From contig JADFTS010000048.1 in the NCBI GenBank assembly GCA_015680905.1, forward strand, positions 42,501-106,500: a stretch of DNA of 64,000 bases. Direction: 5' to 3'. Of this stretch, positions 15,258 through 26,710 are shown in pieces (within the stretch, counting starts at the first letter, position 1; every line of letters starts with the position of its first letter). The notes under the pieces were generated by a model. The model was not told the DNA's origin. It made no database searches and was given only the letters and a program-made list of their open reading frames with translations. The position numbers were made by a program, and so were the translations under genes. The DNA is from Coptis chinensis (Eukaryota > Streptophyta > Magnoliopsida > Ranunculales > Ranunculaceae).

Positions 15258-15745
15258 AAAACAACAACAAAACCAACATTTTCTTTTATTCGAAGAGAAT
15301 ATACGACAAACAAAAAAAATAAAAACATTTTCTTTTATTTGATTAGTATATACTATAAATAAATAAATAAAAAATAATAACAACAACAACAACATTTTTT
15401 ATTTTATTCGAAGAGTATATACTACAAAAGACCTAAAAAAAACATTTTCTTTTATTTGAAGAGTATATACTATAAATAAATTAAAAAAAAAACAACATCT
15501 TCTTTTATTCTAATAGTATATACTAAAAAAAAACCCTATATTTTCTTTTATTCGAAGAGTATATACTACAAAAAAAAAAAAAAAATAAAATATCCCAACA
15601 TTTTCTTTTATTCAAGAGTATATACTACAAAAAAAAAAAACATTTTCTTTTTTATTTGAAGAGTAATACTACAAAAAAAAAAAAAAAAAAAAAAATATTT
15701 TCATTTATTCAAGAGAATATATACTACAAAAAAAAAAAAAAAAAA
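15258..15745. repeat. Expanded 36-bp modules at the array edge
   Basis: The module CATTTTCTTTTATTCGAAG + AGTATATACTACAAA, present about three times in each internal monomer, is repeated about eight times here, separated by A-runs and with no core between copies. This is the right margin of the ordered array. Confidence 0.75.
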
Positions 15746-15749
15746 AAAA

Positions 15750-16154
15750 AAGAGAAGCATGAGGAAGCTTGTAGATAGCTAACCAACATTGTTTCATTCC
15801 GTTTTAGTTTTGACATTTTTCGGTTTTTGGAACAACGATTGGTTGAGCTTTCTCAAGAGACTTTTGGTTATGACAACAACGCGTGACAAATTCAACGAAG
15901 TTTGTGTTTAGAAGGATAGATTTGCTATTCAGAAAGGACTTGGGCGCAAATTTTGTTTGGCTTGTCCTAATTATTTATAATCCTCGTTATCATTATCAAT
16001 AAAATTTCCACTTAAAAAAATTAAAAAAAAAAAACTAACATTTTTTTCTTTTATTCAAGAGTAATACTACAAAAAAATTAAAAAAAAAAAAACCAATATT
16101 TTCTTTTATTCAAGAGTATATACTACAAAAACAAAACCAAAACCAAAAAAAAAA

Positions 16155-16190
<36 letters not shown>
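15750..16190. repeat. Diverged last core and terminal modules
   Basis: A degenerate core copy (about 15755-16010, recognisable by TTTCATTCCGTT, AAAGGACTTG and CTTGTCCTAATTATTT) closes the array, followed by two or three more 36-bp modules and a poly(A)/T patch. It is much more diverged than internal units, as expected at the edge of an array homogenised by unequal exchange. Confidence 0.7.
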
Positions 16191-16192
<2 letters not shown>

Positions 16193-17528
16193 TGAACTTC
16201 GCTCAACTTTCAGAGTATACCATTCGGAGCAACCTTAAAGCTATTTGGCTTATTTCAAAACCCTGGCTTAGTTGTGTAGGTTTTTTCTTTTAGGTTTTGA
16301 TGTGTGGGTTTTGCAGTTAGGTATATAATATCATTGTTTTAGCGAAGTTTCACTTTTGATGCCCCAATGTGCATTATAATTGAGGCAATCTATGAACTTG
16401 AGCAAGTAGTATAATAAGTGGGAGCATAATTAAGGATTGTATATATTGAATTTTATCAAAGTCATGTAACTTTGCATTGTTGGTGACATCTCACGCACTC
16501 TTAGAAGGCCTCCTTTTAATTTACATATTTGATTTTTTTGGTAAACTAGAATACTTGATTCTCACCACATCAAGAAGAAACATATTAATGTTTGGCAGTT
16601 GTTTAATTTAATTATTGATATAGTTGGTAATTTATTGTGTGTGGACAAAAATGTGTAGTGTACTTTTATTATGCTGTTAAGGTCTCCGTAGATACAGATT
16701 AGTATTGCTAACTAGTAGCTATCGACTTGAGAAGTTGAAAGACACAGGCTTAAAACTAATAACTAGAATAAAAAGATTTGACTAATCCTAATTTTACTAC
16801 TATTTTATTTTTTTTATTTTCTTCGATCAATTTAAATATTGTTTCAGAATAACTTCAATAGCACTTCGTGGTATCGATAATACCTAGAGTGTAAATATTG
16901 AACATACAAATTTTGAACATAGGCCACACATACAACAACATATAGTACCACTTCAAAATAAAATGTCTACAAATTCCCACATAGCCTACACATTTGAAAA
17001 TATTTGTGTGTACCAAGATTAATACCACAAACAACATAATAAACACCTCATAACAAAACGTATCGTAGGCACGAATAATACCTAGTTTCAAATATATAAT
17101 AGAGATTAGTGAGTTCTTTCACCTATGCTTTTATTTCTGTTTATGTTTGTTGTGGTGATGGTATCATGACTTACAAACAAACAACCATCGTTGGAGCGAG
17201 GTTGGCTAGCCAATGACATGGCGGCTATATATCTACTGGCTACTTCCCTTTACATTTTGTAAGGGAATTCTTGGACGTGGAACGATTATATATCAACTAA
17301 AGACAGCTTAAAGAAAAAATAATAGTAGGACAAGGAACACGATGATGCTATGGCGTATTGGTATGATACTGTGATGTGTACTCAGTATGAGAGTATCAGA
17401 AGTCTATTGTGCATTACTGCACGCCCACCAGAAAGCCCGTTACGCATGGGCTATTATTATGTATATGGCCCATAGAATTTGCCGGTCTTTAAAAAGTTTT
17501 AACCAGACATGATTCTAGTCATCGAAAA
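16191..17528. other. AT-rich intergenic stretch and promoter of the small membrane protein gene
   Basis: No coding sequence is supported. The last ~90 bp before the next gene carry a pair of Site-II-like motifs, TGGGCT at 17447-17452 and its inverse-type GGCCCA at 17467-17472, typical of promoters of constitutively expressed plant genes. A short reading frame on the minus strand (16855-17091) is AT-rich and resembles no family I know. Confidence 0.5.
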
Positions 17529-17880
17529 ATGGAAGGGGTGAAACAAGGTGTTCGATCTCTTGCCAAGGAATCATCAAAAAATGGAACTACTTGTTCTTCT
17601 TCTTACAGTGAACAACACCCTGCTTCTCTCTCTGTAGATAAATCTACTGTTCTTCTTCGCAGAACTCACGGGTTTGCAATTTCTTTTCTTTTAATACTAG
17701 TTCATATTTAGCATTACATGACAATTTGTACTTCTTTTTTTCAGTCACATGGTTTCACTGTCCACGTGTTCAAAGCTTGTTGTTGTTGGCTTCATTGCTG
17801 GTGTTGTTGTTGGATACACATTGAAAAGGCGCGTTCGGCGTTGGGCTTCCAAACTTCTCAAGCGATTGAAGGATGATTGA
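17529..17880 (+). CDS. Small single-pass membrane protein, 92 aa, two exons
   Basis: Exon 1 is 17529-17671 and exon 2 is 17745-17880, joined over a 73-nt intron with GT (17672-17673) and a pyrimidine-rich acceptor TTTTTTTCAG (ending 17744). The join keeps the frame (143 + 136 nt = 93 codons including TGA). The N-terminal half is hydrophilic and serine-rich; residues about 57-71 (LVVVGFIAGVVVGYT) form one hydrophobic, glycine-containing segment, followed by a strongly basic tail (KRRVRRW...KRLKDD), so a C-terminal membrane anchor with positive residues next to the membrane is likely. I do not recognise a named family; the neat intron and non-random composition make a real plant gene likely. 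An unspliced reading would end shortly after the donor. Confidence 0.72.
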
Positions 17881-19099
17881 TTGTGAGTACTATTTATTTA
17901 GCTCTAGTGGAATGTTACTTCTTATCATTTGGCACTCTGAATTGCTTAGAATGGAAGGAAATGTTCTGACTTTTAGCATGAAATGTATTATTTTCAGCCT
18001 GGTAATACACAATCAAGAATATTGGATCTTAGGACTGTTGTTTGGTCTATCTTACAAGTTCATATTTTTTGCACCATGTCCTGAATTTCCAGTTTGAATG
18101 TCATTTTAAATGATAATAGTGGGCATCTTTATACCTCTATTATAACAATGTGATGCTGTTCATCACTGCGTGCAATCAGTCCCCGTCCTTTTTATGGTAT
18201 TTATCCTTCTGTACTTCATTCTCCTTCAACTTGCTCACTTAAAGGGAAAAGAAGAAGATGATGAAGAAAAACAGTAGATCTGCCTGTCTGTGTCTGTGTC
18301 TGTGTGTATCACAGCTCTAGCTCACGTAACAGTCTTTGTTACATTTAAGAGAGGGGGCTAACAGGCATTTGGATGGGAATGTAGACATCTCAACTGGGTC
18401 GGAACCCATTCACCAATAGCTTACAACTCCTGAGATACAACGGATTACAATATAGTAGAAACCCATTTGTATTTTGAAATTGAAGTATTTTAAACATAGG
18501 GTTTTCAGAATCCCCATCAAAGAGAATATAGATTTGCATCAACTTATCGAGAACCATGTAAATCTCCACAAATAGCCGAATATGATTTTCATTGGACCAC
18601 CAAGCAGAAAGTTTTATATGAGATTTGCTTATGCAATTCTAAATTACATGTTAATATTGGGGTGAATTCGTAGAGAGATCAATACAAATAAACTTGGAAG
18701 AGTATGAATGTATAAAGCCTATGTTATGTTGCCTTTCCTATTGAACCATCAACAGGAAAGGTTTACCTGGGGACGATGTGTGTACTTTTTGGCTCCTAAA
18801 TTCGATGTCAACATATGAGGTTCTCGTAGAAAAAGGAAATATATGTACCATTTTTTCTTTATTTTATTCTCATTGGAGTCTCTTACAAAAAAATTCAAAC
18901 TAATTCAAATAAGTAGTTGAAAAAACTATGTGAAAATTGTGAAGGTAATTTGTACCTAAATAGGGTTCCCTGTCTATGCTGTTGTCCAGCAAAACTAAAT
19001 TAATAATATGTTATTTACATGTGACACTTTTATAAAACTATCATATGGGTTGTATATATATTCTCTTTTTGCTTTCTCTTACGGGTAGGCAGTCTTTCT
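17881..19099. other. 3' region between two convergent genes
   Basis: Contains the 3' ends of the plus-strand small membrane protein gene and of the minus-strand oxidase gene. A (GTCTGT)n-type microsatellite lies at about 18280-18310. Nothing coding is supported here. Confidence 0.5.
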
Positions 19100-22000
19100 T
19101 CAGAAATATTCCTTGTGAAACTCAAAGCGTGTTGAGGTCTTGTGGCTTAGCTCCTGTGATAACTTCCTGAGTTCCTTGGCTAATACTGGCATTCCGCAGT
19201 AAAAGACACCTGCAGTTTTGAAATAATTCCTCGCTTTTAGAAGTAGGTAACATTTTCTGTTCACATATGGGGTCTTTTTCCTGTCCAAGTTAGCAGATTG
19301 GAACTTGACTAGGAGTAATTAGCCCTATCTTCTACTACGATTCTTCATGCTATCTAGGTCTCATAGCAGTATTTTTAACTTCTAGAAGTTCAATGTACTT
19401 TGAAAGATAAAAGTAAATACTAAGTATATCAGATACTTATTTTCACTAATGTTAGGTCAATTTAGTGTTAGTTTTTTACCTACTGTCGCAGATGGATGCT
19501 TTGATGCTATTTTTGAGAAGACTTCTTTCCAGTTTGGTCGGGCAAAGTGTGTCCTTACCTGCAGGAGAATGATGTGTGAATGGTTAGTAGTCATAACCAG
19601 TCAGTTTTTTTATCATTAGTGAATAGGAACGAAGACCTCATAGCATCAAAATTTACTACTCTTCATCAGAAATGTCAACGTCCCTAACTTTAACTCCCAT
19701 GAATGTGAAGGTAACCATTGAAAGTCTTACCCGAGTTCCAGACAGTATGTCAACGCCATGTTTTGCATGGTTCAGAGCTTGGACCATTGTGAGAAGGGTC
19801 GACCTTGCATCCCCTTCCTCATAAACACAAGTAAGATAGTTATGCAGCTCGATTACGCCCTGTTTCAGTGAGTATGACAACAAAGACAGAGCAGCTGTCA
19901 GTCGGTGACTTTAACATAGAAATTTTAAGTCCTATACTACTGGGATTCTATTTTCACGTGATCTTCTTGGGTCTATATTTTCAAAGGTTGAAGTAAATCA
20001 AGTAATGAAAAAAGAATATACTTACTTTTTGATCCATTTCTGCAACTTCATTCATAACACCTTTAAACCATTCAAAAGAACCTGCTTCTCTGGTAACCCA
20101 ATAAAAATGAGCATTAGTGGTCCTCTGTGATCTCCTTTTTACATTGGGTGTTACCGATGACGATGTATAGCTATTAAGGCTGTCCTCTGATCTACTCGTC
20201 TCTGTGTTTGAATCCTAAGTCATCAGTGGGATCTTGAATTAGACTTGGCAAGTATCTGTCAGATAAGAGCATAAGAAAAAATTAACCTTTAGATTATTAC
20301 CGTTTGTTCTCCTGATGTTCTCAAGTGGTTGAGCAGATCCTTGAGGACGCTTATAAATGGGGTTGCTCCTATTCCAAGCCCAACGAGAAGCAACACGTCA
20401 TAATTGCGGTAGTCCTGTGCTGGAGCTCCATATGGCCCATCGACAAGTAGTCTTTTTAGATTGCTGCGATTGTTCAGTCACTTTCTTTGTGAGGAATTAC
20501 CATTGCAAAAAAAATCATGCAAATGGTTGGGATGATGATATTCTAGTTGGTAGTTCAGTTCTGTACTACTAACTTTGAAGATTTTGGAAACTAGGTCCAT
20601 GAAGTGGTCACCCCTTGCATTTCGTGGTAATTACTTCAGAACATTCATGGTAACTGACATTCAAACAGCCGAACTAGGATTGTTTAAAGGCTAATTCATT
20701 GGTGGGGCATACTAATCAGAGAAGGGGTTGTCCAGCACACAGTTCATTCAAGTAAATGATTGGGTCGATAATATTAACTGTTGAATAGTGTGTGCAAAAG
20801 TCATGAATATGTCTCGTTTCATTTTAGTGTAGTATTCCAAGTAGTTGTTTCTGTAAAATATGCCAAGCTTACCCTTTTGAATCTATTTGTTTGACTTGTT
20901 GGCCAAACCTTGCTCTACCAATAATGATCGGTGAATCACAAGTTTCAGTGAATACTCGCTTAAGCTCTTGTGTCCAGTCTCCTACTGTTCGGATGTGAAC
21001 GGTGAGGTAATCATCTCCAGGTGCCGAAGTGATGGAGAACGGATGCCTAAAGTATTTTTAAGGTCAATAATTTTATTAAAAACCGAGAGCAGTAGAAGAA
21101 AAATGACAAGGCACCCACCATTCAAATGGAGAGATTCTTGGGCACTGTAGGAATATATACTGCCCACTCTTGTACTTGAATCCATTGGGCTTGGACATAA
21201 CTAAGCTAAACACGTTTCCTGGTAGTTCTGCTACCTGAGAAAAAGAAGATGACGCAGCATAAGAAATAATAGTAGTTGATTTTCATATTTGGCCAATAAT
21301 TTCGACCAACGTAGAAGCAACTCTGATAATATACATGCTCTTCAATTTTATGTTGGTGTTTTATTTGTGTGGGATGAAAGAGTACCTTCAGTATCTTAAC
21401 CGAGTAATGATTTGATCTGCATGTTCGGAGGGTCCTCTCGCCTATATATAGCAACAAGGGAACTGAGATGTACATCCATGTCTGTTGACAGATCACAAAA
21501 CTCCATCAGTGGACTGTTCTGTGCGGTTGAATGCAATGTAAACTCACATCTGCTACGCCCATGTGTTGAGCTTTTAGCACAAGATTTCATTGCATCCAAC
21601 TTCTCACAAGTGTCTTTCTTTAGAAAAGGCTGAAGGTTCTTACCGTCTTTTCATACCATCGGTGTTCCAAGAACAGGAAGGATCCATGAATGAGAAGCAA
21701 GATGTAGACAAGAGCGAATAGATGGTGTGTGTACCAGAATGCGTTGAAGCCAGTTAGTCGGTTGAAAGGTGCAGGAAGCCTGACTACATTCTTTCGGAAG
21801 TGATGAGTGGCAAGGGTAAACGAGATGGCCATGAGAACTATCATAGTGATCCCAGTCACTCCTAATACGCCTATTATAAGGTCAGTGTAAGTAGGCTTCT
21901 TGTCATGGAAATCAGATGATATCAAGGCAAATTTTTCTGGTGAAGAGTTGATCAGACGTGGGAAGTCACAGGCCAAATGATTGACAGCGTGAAGAAGGAT

Positions 22001-24874
22001 CCCCACACCTATAGCGGATGCTATCACCTGCAAATTTTTTACTGTTAAAATGTGTAAATATCGTATTTCTTATGGTAAACTAAGACTTGTCTATTGTCGT
22101 TACTTTGAAATTAAAAGTCAACAACGAGGATGGAAAGCCACGAATATACCAGTATACCGGCTCAACTCATTAAAAGTAAATAACATACATTTTTCTGGGA
22201 TTAGGGTGCTTCCCAGAAACACTGTTGACAAAGGGTATATGCAATTTACATGGGACTACGTGAGTTACTTCTTAGGAGATGGTAGAACCTCCAATATGCA
22301 TATTTTGCCATTTTCAAGTGTCCAGTTTTGCCTTTTTTAGTATTAAAGTAACATACTGGGTCTCCATCGTAGGTACCAAATTCTTAAAGACTTCTGTTAG
22401 CCTCTTCAATTGAGTATTGGTGTCCAAACGTAGTTGGCAAGTCAACTTCATCTTGGACGTAACACTAGCGCACGTTGGATCGCCAATCGCAGTACAGATT
22501 TATCTCCTATATATTCTGAAGTCAACTTCATGTTGGCATTAACTTCAAATAGATTTATAATATTTTAAAAGAAAATTCGTTAAGTATTAAAGCAACAATT
22601 TACGTAACAATGATCAACAGAAAAGCTTGCCTAATATATCTACTGGCACAACAAATATGTTAGGTGTACTACGTGGGGCGGCAAAGACTGTAATCTTGTC
22701 TTTTGCTAGAGTTGGGAATTTAAACTAGTTTGATGATGCCAATCCTTTAGAACGAGAATGAAGGACACCGCAGCGGAATAACCACATCTCCAGTTTTGGC
22801 TGATTATATGGGGTTATACCGGATATATTACCTCGTCCAGATGGACTAACTTTTTAGACTTACCTTGTGGAAGTTGATGTTGTCGTCGAAAGGAACAAAC
22901 AATCTAGCTTTTGTAGACCGAAGCCATGTAAGCGTGTTACGGCAAACTGGCAACAAAATGAGAGCCATGTTAAACTTGAGAGTCTCAGCAGCTCCCTTAG
23001 CTGTGGACAAGCAATACCCCATGACATGAAAAGCCGCTTTCTTTCTATATTGATTAAATTTCCAAGCAAAAAGGGTTGCCATGATTAGTGCCCACACCAC
23101 AATTATCCATGCTCTTTGCCAGTTCTCTAAAATGAGACCCCGCAGCGTGCTTGTTAGCTTGCGTACGGCGTTCTTCGTCTTCAATGAAACTCTACTCTGA
23201 CTCCACGCTACACTGGCAGTGCTCAATGGTCTACTATAGTTCATGTAGTTGTCTCTTTGTAACAGTAACGTCTCCAACTGCCATAACTGGACAAAAAAAA
23301 TATATAAACATTAACATGGTATAGTTCAGCCAAGGTCTATCAATTACTGATTTTCTATACCTCAATATAACCAAAGTTTTCTGGGTCGAGTTCTTCCATT
23401 ATTAAGGAAGCATATTCTTCAGCTCGTTCTTTCAACTTAGACAGTTTGTTTGCAGAAGCACTCAGCATTATAAGCTGCAAGCATACTCAAAATTAGCATG
23501 ACATGATTAAATGCGCAAAATTGACATAACATGAGTTCAGATTGCGCATGATTTTGCATCGAAATGAAACGAGTCCAAACTAATTTTCACGACAGTTACA
23601 TAAGTGAATTTTGTTATGGTGCCTTTCTCAGCGTACTTAATATATATTATTGAAATTAGCCAAAAAATAAAATCTTTTTTAAACTTTGAAAATCTAAGTC
23701 AATCAGTAGTTCGAGAATACTTTTGACATGATGGCATGTTTAGTATTTGCCAAAGTGTAAAATTGTTACCTCCTGAACTTCTTCTCTCGTAATCCTTCCA
23801 TCTTCATTACTATCCGCCCTATACAACAGATGGAGAAAATTATTAATCGATATATATTGACTAATGTGTATTCCTAAGTCACAGTAAGCTAGAATTTTAA
23901 AAAAAACGTCTTGTACTTCAAAATTCAAAATACGAAATTCGAGGTGTTCCTGGGACTAATCAACAGTGTAAACAACGTTAATGAGCCGGGTCCTAGAATG
24001 ACTCACATGTCAAAGAATAACTGAAGTCGAGCGTCAAAGCTTTGGTCTGAAATTTGCAACCAAAAGTCGTAAAGCTCTTCTTTCGTAATTCTGTCAATCT
24101 TTTGTCGTCTCCGTCTTGCTAACGCATCAAAAATTCCCAATGCAAACTCCTTTGAGTCAACCATCCCTGGACCAACAGCAAAATTCAAACCATTTAAAAC
24201 TGTTTTTCTTCTTTGCTTAAATAAAATGCAACTCGAACACTTATCATAAGGTCACCGATCCTAATACTACTCGCCTCAGGTACACTATATTACGGAGTTA
24301 TATGATTTAGCTTACCTATACATTGACCAAAATCTTCTCTAGATAGCAAACCATCTTTGGAAAGTGAGTCGAACTGCAATTCAACTTTTAGCCAGAGTTC
24401 ATTTTTATCAACAGTGCCAGTTGTTTTATTGATGAATCGCAATCCTTTCAGTGCTAGTTGAGCACTGGACCTGGTACGTTCAAGTCTAGCTCTCATTTTT
24501 CTAATGTCCCGAGCTGAAATTGTAGGATCTTCTGTAATATCTGCTGAAGGTCGTGCGGACGTAGATTTTCTCCATGAAAACATTCGACGTAGTCTGGAAG
24601 TCGCCGACACACTCCTTGAAATTAAACCATCTTCACCTGGTGTATCTAGTCTAGCTGTTGGAGTAATGCTATGAAGAAAAATGGCATCGTCTTCGAGTTG
24701 TAATGTGACTTCAACGAAATCTTCATTTTGATTGTTTCTATGGAGATCATTTAGAAATATTGGAAGCATTGTTCCACCAACACCATAGTCACTAGAATCT
24801 GAGAAGTTATCAGGAAAATCTAGCCGTCTACTGTAATTTGATCTCCTTGAACTACTTCCGATAGAAGACGGCAT
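19100..24874 (-). CDS. RBOHE: Respiratory burst oxidase homolog E-like (NADPH oxidase), 914 aa, 14 exons
   Basis: Plasma-membrane oxidase passing electrons from NADPH through FAD and two hemes to O2, making apoplastic superoxide. Exons from high to low: 24874-24316, 24166-24007, 23818-23770, 23474-23361, 23286-22864, 22027-21644, 21481-21386, 21234-21119, 21046-20873, 20463-20301, 20214-20026, 19859-19731, 19558-19480, 19209-19100. All junctions are GT-AG and phases match. The N-terminus has the RBOHE signature [12 protein letters not shown]; the EF-hand loop is residues 242-253 ([12 protein letters not shown]). Heme-ligand candidates are H434/H448 and H536/H549, each pair spaced as in NOX proteins. 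FAD motif [12 protein letters not shown] starts at 635; NADPH motifs are GLGIGATP (720-727) and VFYCGM; the C-terminus is FEFHKEYF. Nothing is missing. The exon-10 acceptor is a choice: CGCAG at 20464, giving [13 protein letters not shown], fits the family better than an AG 12 nt downstream. Confidence 0.97.
23770..23818 (-). other. RBOHE: 49-nt micro-exon encoding the RBOHE EF-hand loop
   Basis: Exon 3 is only 49 nt and carries the calcium-binding loop (D242, N244, D246, T250, E253). It is flanked by a TATAG acceptor and a GAG|GTAAC donor. Its length is not a multiple of three, so skipping it would shift the frame and lose the oxidase domain. Confidence 0.9.
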
Positions 24875-26384
24875 ACTTTTCCGGCTAGCCTCTCTCTATT
24901 TTTTTTCCTAGTTGGTGTTCTCTCTCGTGGAGAGCATGGATTGCACCTTTGCTTCACACGCATCGACTTGAGCTTCTTAAAACTAACACCTCTCAACTAT
25001 ACACACAATTTCAACGTTAGTGCTTAGACGTGCTATGAGAGTTGTTGAGATTTGTTGAAAACTTTTTAAAATTAAAAAAAAAAATGAAATTCAATTTATC
25101 AACTTAATTATAAAGAAAATTATCTAATTTATTATTCATTTAATTGATTTGAATTTTCACCAAATTTTCGATTTGGACTTACAGATTGATTAGCAATAGT
25201 TCATAACTATTTTGCGTACTTAAAAAGCAAGTCTTATGGATTGGATGTAGAAATGTAATATTGCCATGTGTACTAAAAATGCCTTAGTGTTTTTCAACAA
25301 ATTCGTTGCAACTGCTTACCAGGATGTGGAGCTAATGAAATTTTTAATTTTTCCTTTCTTGGTGAGTCTTTTTTTTAATCAACTGGATACTAACTTATGA
25401 ATAATGATGTCAAACTAAAGTATAAGATTAAGGCAGTAGATGACTCCAAAATTAGTATATAAACAATTGAATAGAGCCGGCAACCAATTAAGTATATTAG
25501 TACAAGTGTAAATTTACAGGGTACACTTTAATTCCCATTTACTCAACGTGCTGCAGCCGGTAGAAAACGACGAGAGGTGCATATGTAAATTGAAAGAAGT
25601 AAAATGTCAGAATTTTGTCCAAAATGTAGCTATTTGGTTATTAATTTTCATGTAATTAGTTTTCAAAATGTAGAATTAGACGAAAATACAACCAGCCTTC
25701 CAAATTTTGATGGTTATTCAAATTTAAGGACTGTACATTTCACCATTCCAGTATATCTTTGGGCGTAGAGTCTCTAATTCTACACTCATTGGAGACGTAA
25801 TTCTCCTCAGATTTATTGCCGTAGCATCTCTAAAGGCGTATGTACTATGTACTACATGCCTTGTAATTACTCGGTTTCTTAGTAAATATTTTGCATTTTC
25901 TTATCAAGAGTTTCAGAACAATAATCCAAGGAAAAAAATTTGGTCAGATTGTACTATTGTAGTCTTAAAACTGCTCTATGGCTTTTGATTGATCACACAT
26001 TGTACGACCACATGATTTTATATAGCAATTAGGTAAGATCGTTCGAATCTACTCCTGATTCTCTTATTTTGACTAATCACATATGTTTCAAAGAAAACAT
26101 ATTTAAAGATAATTGGAAGTACTTGATTCAACCATTATGGATCAAAATCTATTTATTTAAACTGTACAAGTTGGCCTGATAGCAACAGTAAGGTTTGATC
26201 TGGAATAGGCAAATAGCAATACAGGGACACAGAGAAATATGATCTTGGCGTAAACAGATGGCTTATTGCCTTATTGTAGTAGATAGACTGATAGACAGCA
26301 ACAGAAAGGGAAATACCACTACCTTTGCACGTAAATTAACTTCTAGAAGTTCGACGACCAAGTTCAAATGTAGTTCCCCACCAA
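24875..26384. other. RBOHE upstream region and AT-rich intergenic DNA
   Basis: The first ~150 bp above the RBOHE start hold a pyrimidine/GA-rich leader (CTCTCTC and GAGAG runs) likely to be 5' UTR. I see no clear TATA box and no gene in the remainder. Confidence 0.4.
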
Positions 26385-26493
26385 CCCTTCCTGTACCGCT
26401 GTCATTGTGAAATTTAAGTTTCACGTTGTACTTCCAAAACCCTTCCTGTACCGCAGTCATTGTGAAATTTAAGTTTCACGTTGTACTTCCAAC
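26385..26493. repeat. Two-copy 55-bp tandem duplication
   Basis: CCCTTCCTGTACCGC followed by about 40 bp starts at 26385 and again at 26440, nearly identical (one clear difference, CCGCTGTC versus CCGCAGTC). It is a local duplication in non-coding DNA. Confidence 0.85.
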
Positions 26494-26670
26494 AATATGC
26501 GTTAAGTCAGACGAATTGGTGACAAGTCATTTTTTAACTCTGCTTTCTTCAAACTGATTTTACGTCCAAATCATCATACGAGGTGAATTAGTTAACAAGT
26601 CCCTATATAAACTATAAAGTCAGCCAATATGTAAGATTTTTATGTACGTATTTAATTTTGTTTCATTATC

Positions 26671-26710
<40 letters not shown>

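Larger units (their letters stand above)
1..16190. repeat. Tandem array of ~0.87-kb A-rich monomers (about 18 units)
   Basis: Head-to-tail repeats truncated by the left window edge. The landmark ACAACAAAACCAACATTTTC recurs near 1, 850, 1766, 2634, 3483, 4385, 5228, 6046, 6923, 7543, 8450, 9296, 10164, 10858 (partial), 11797, 12643, 13536, 14406 and 15258, giving a usual period of 820-940 bp. Each monomer has an A-rich spacer with poly(A) runs, (CAA)n and about three copies of a ~36-bp module containing the palindrome AGTATATACT, then a better conserved ~550-bp core that ends with AATAAA shortly before the next spacer. I find no protein domain in any frame: the reading frames translated from it are low complexity (F/C/V/K/N runs) or short and not conserved in frame. 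Not recognised as a named satellite. The assembly of such an array may be imperfect in copy number. Confidence 0.93.

Noticed and set aside
1-16190. CRISPR array
   Set aside because: Repeats are long, A-rich and head-to-tail without unique spacers, and the genome is a plant's.
20451-20463. RBOHE exon-10 acceptor at the downstream AG
   Set aside because: It keeps the frame but removes NLKR before LLVDGPYG, which relatives retain in similar form; the upstream CGCAG is the better choice.
22867-23088. Plus-strand frames opposite RBOHE exons
   Set aside because: They are shadows of conserved minus-strand oxidase exons.
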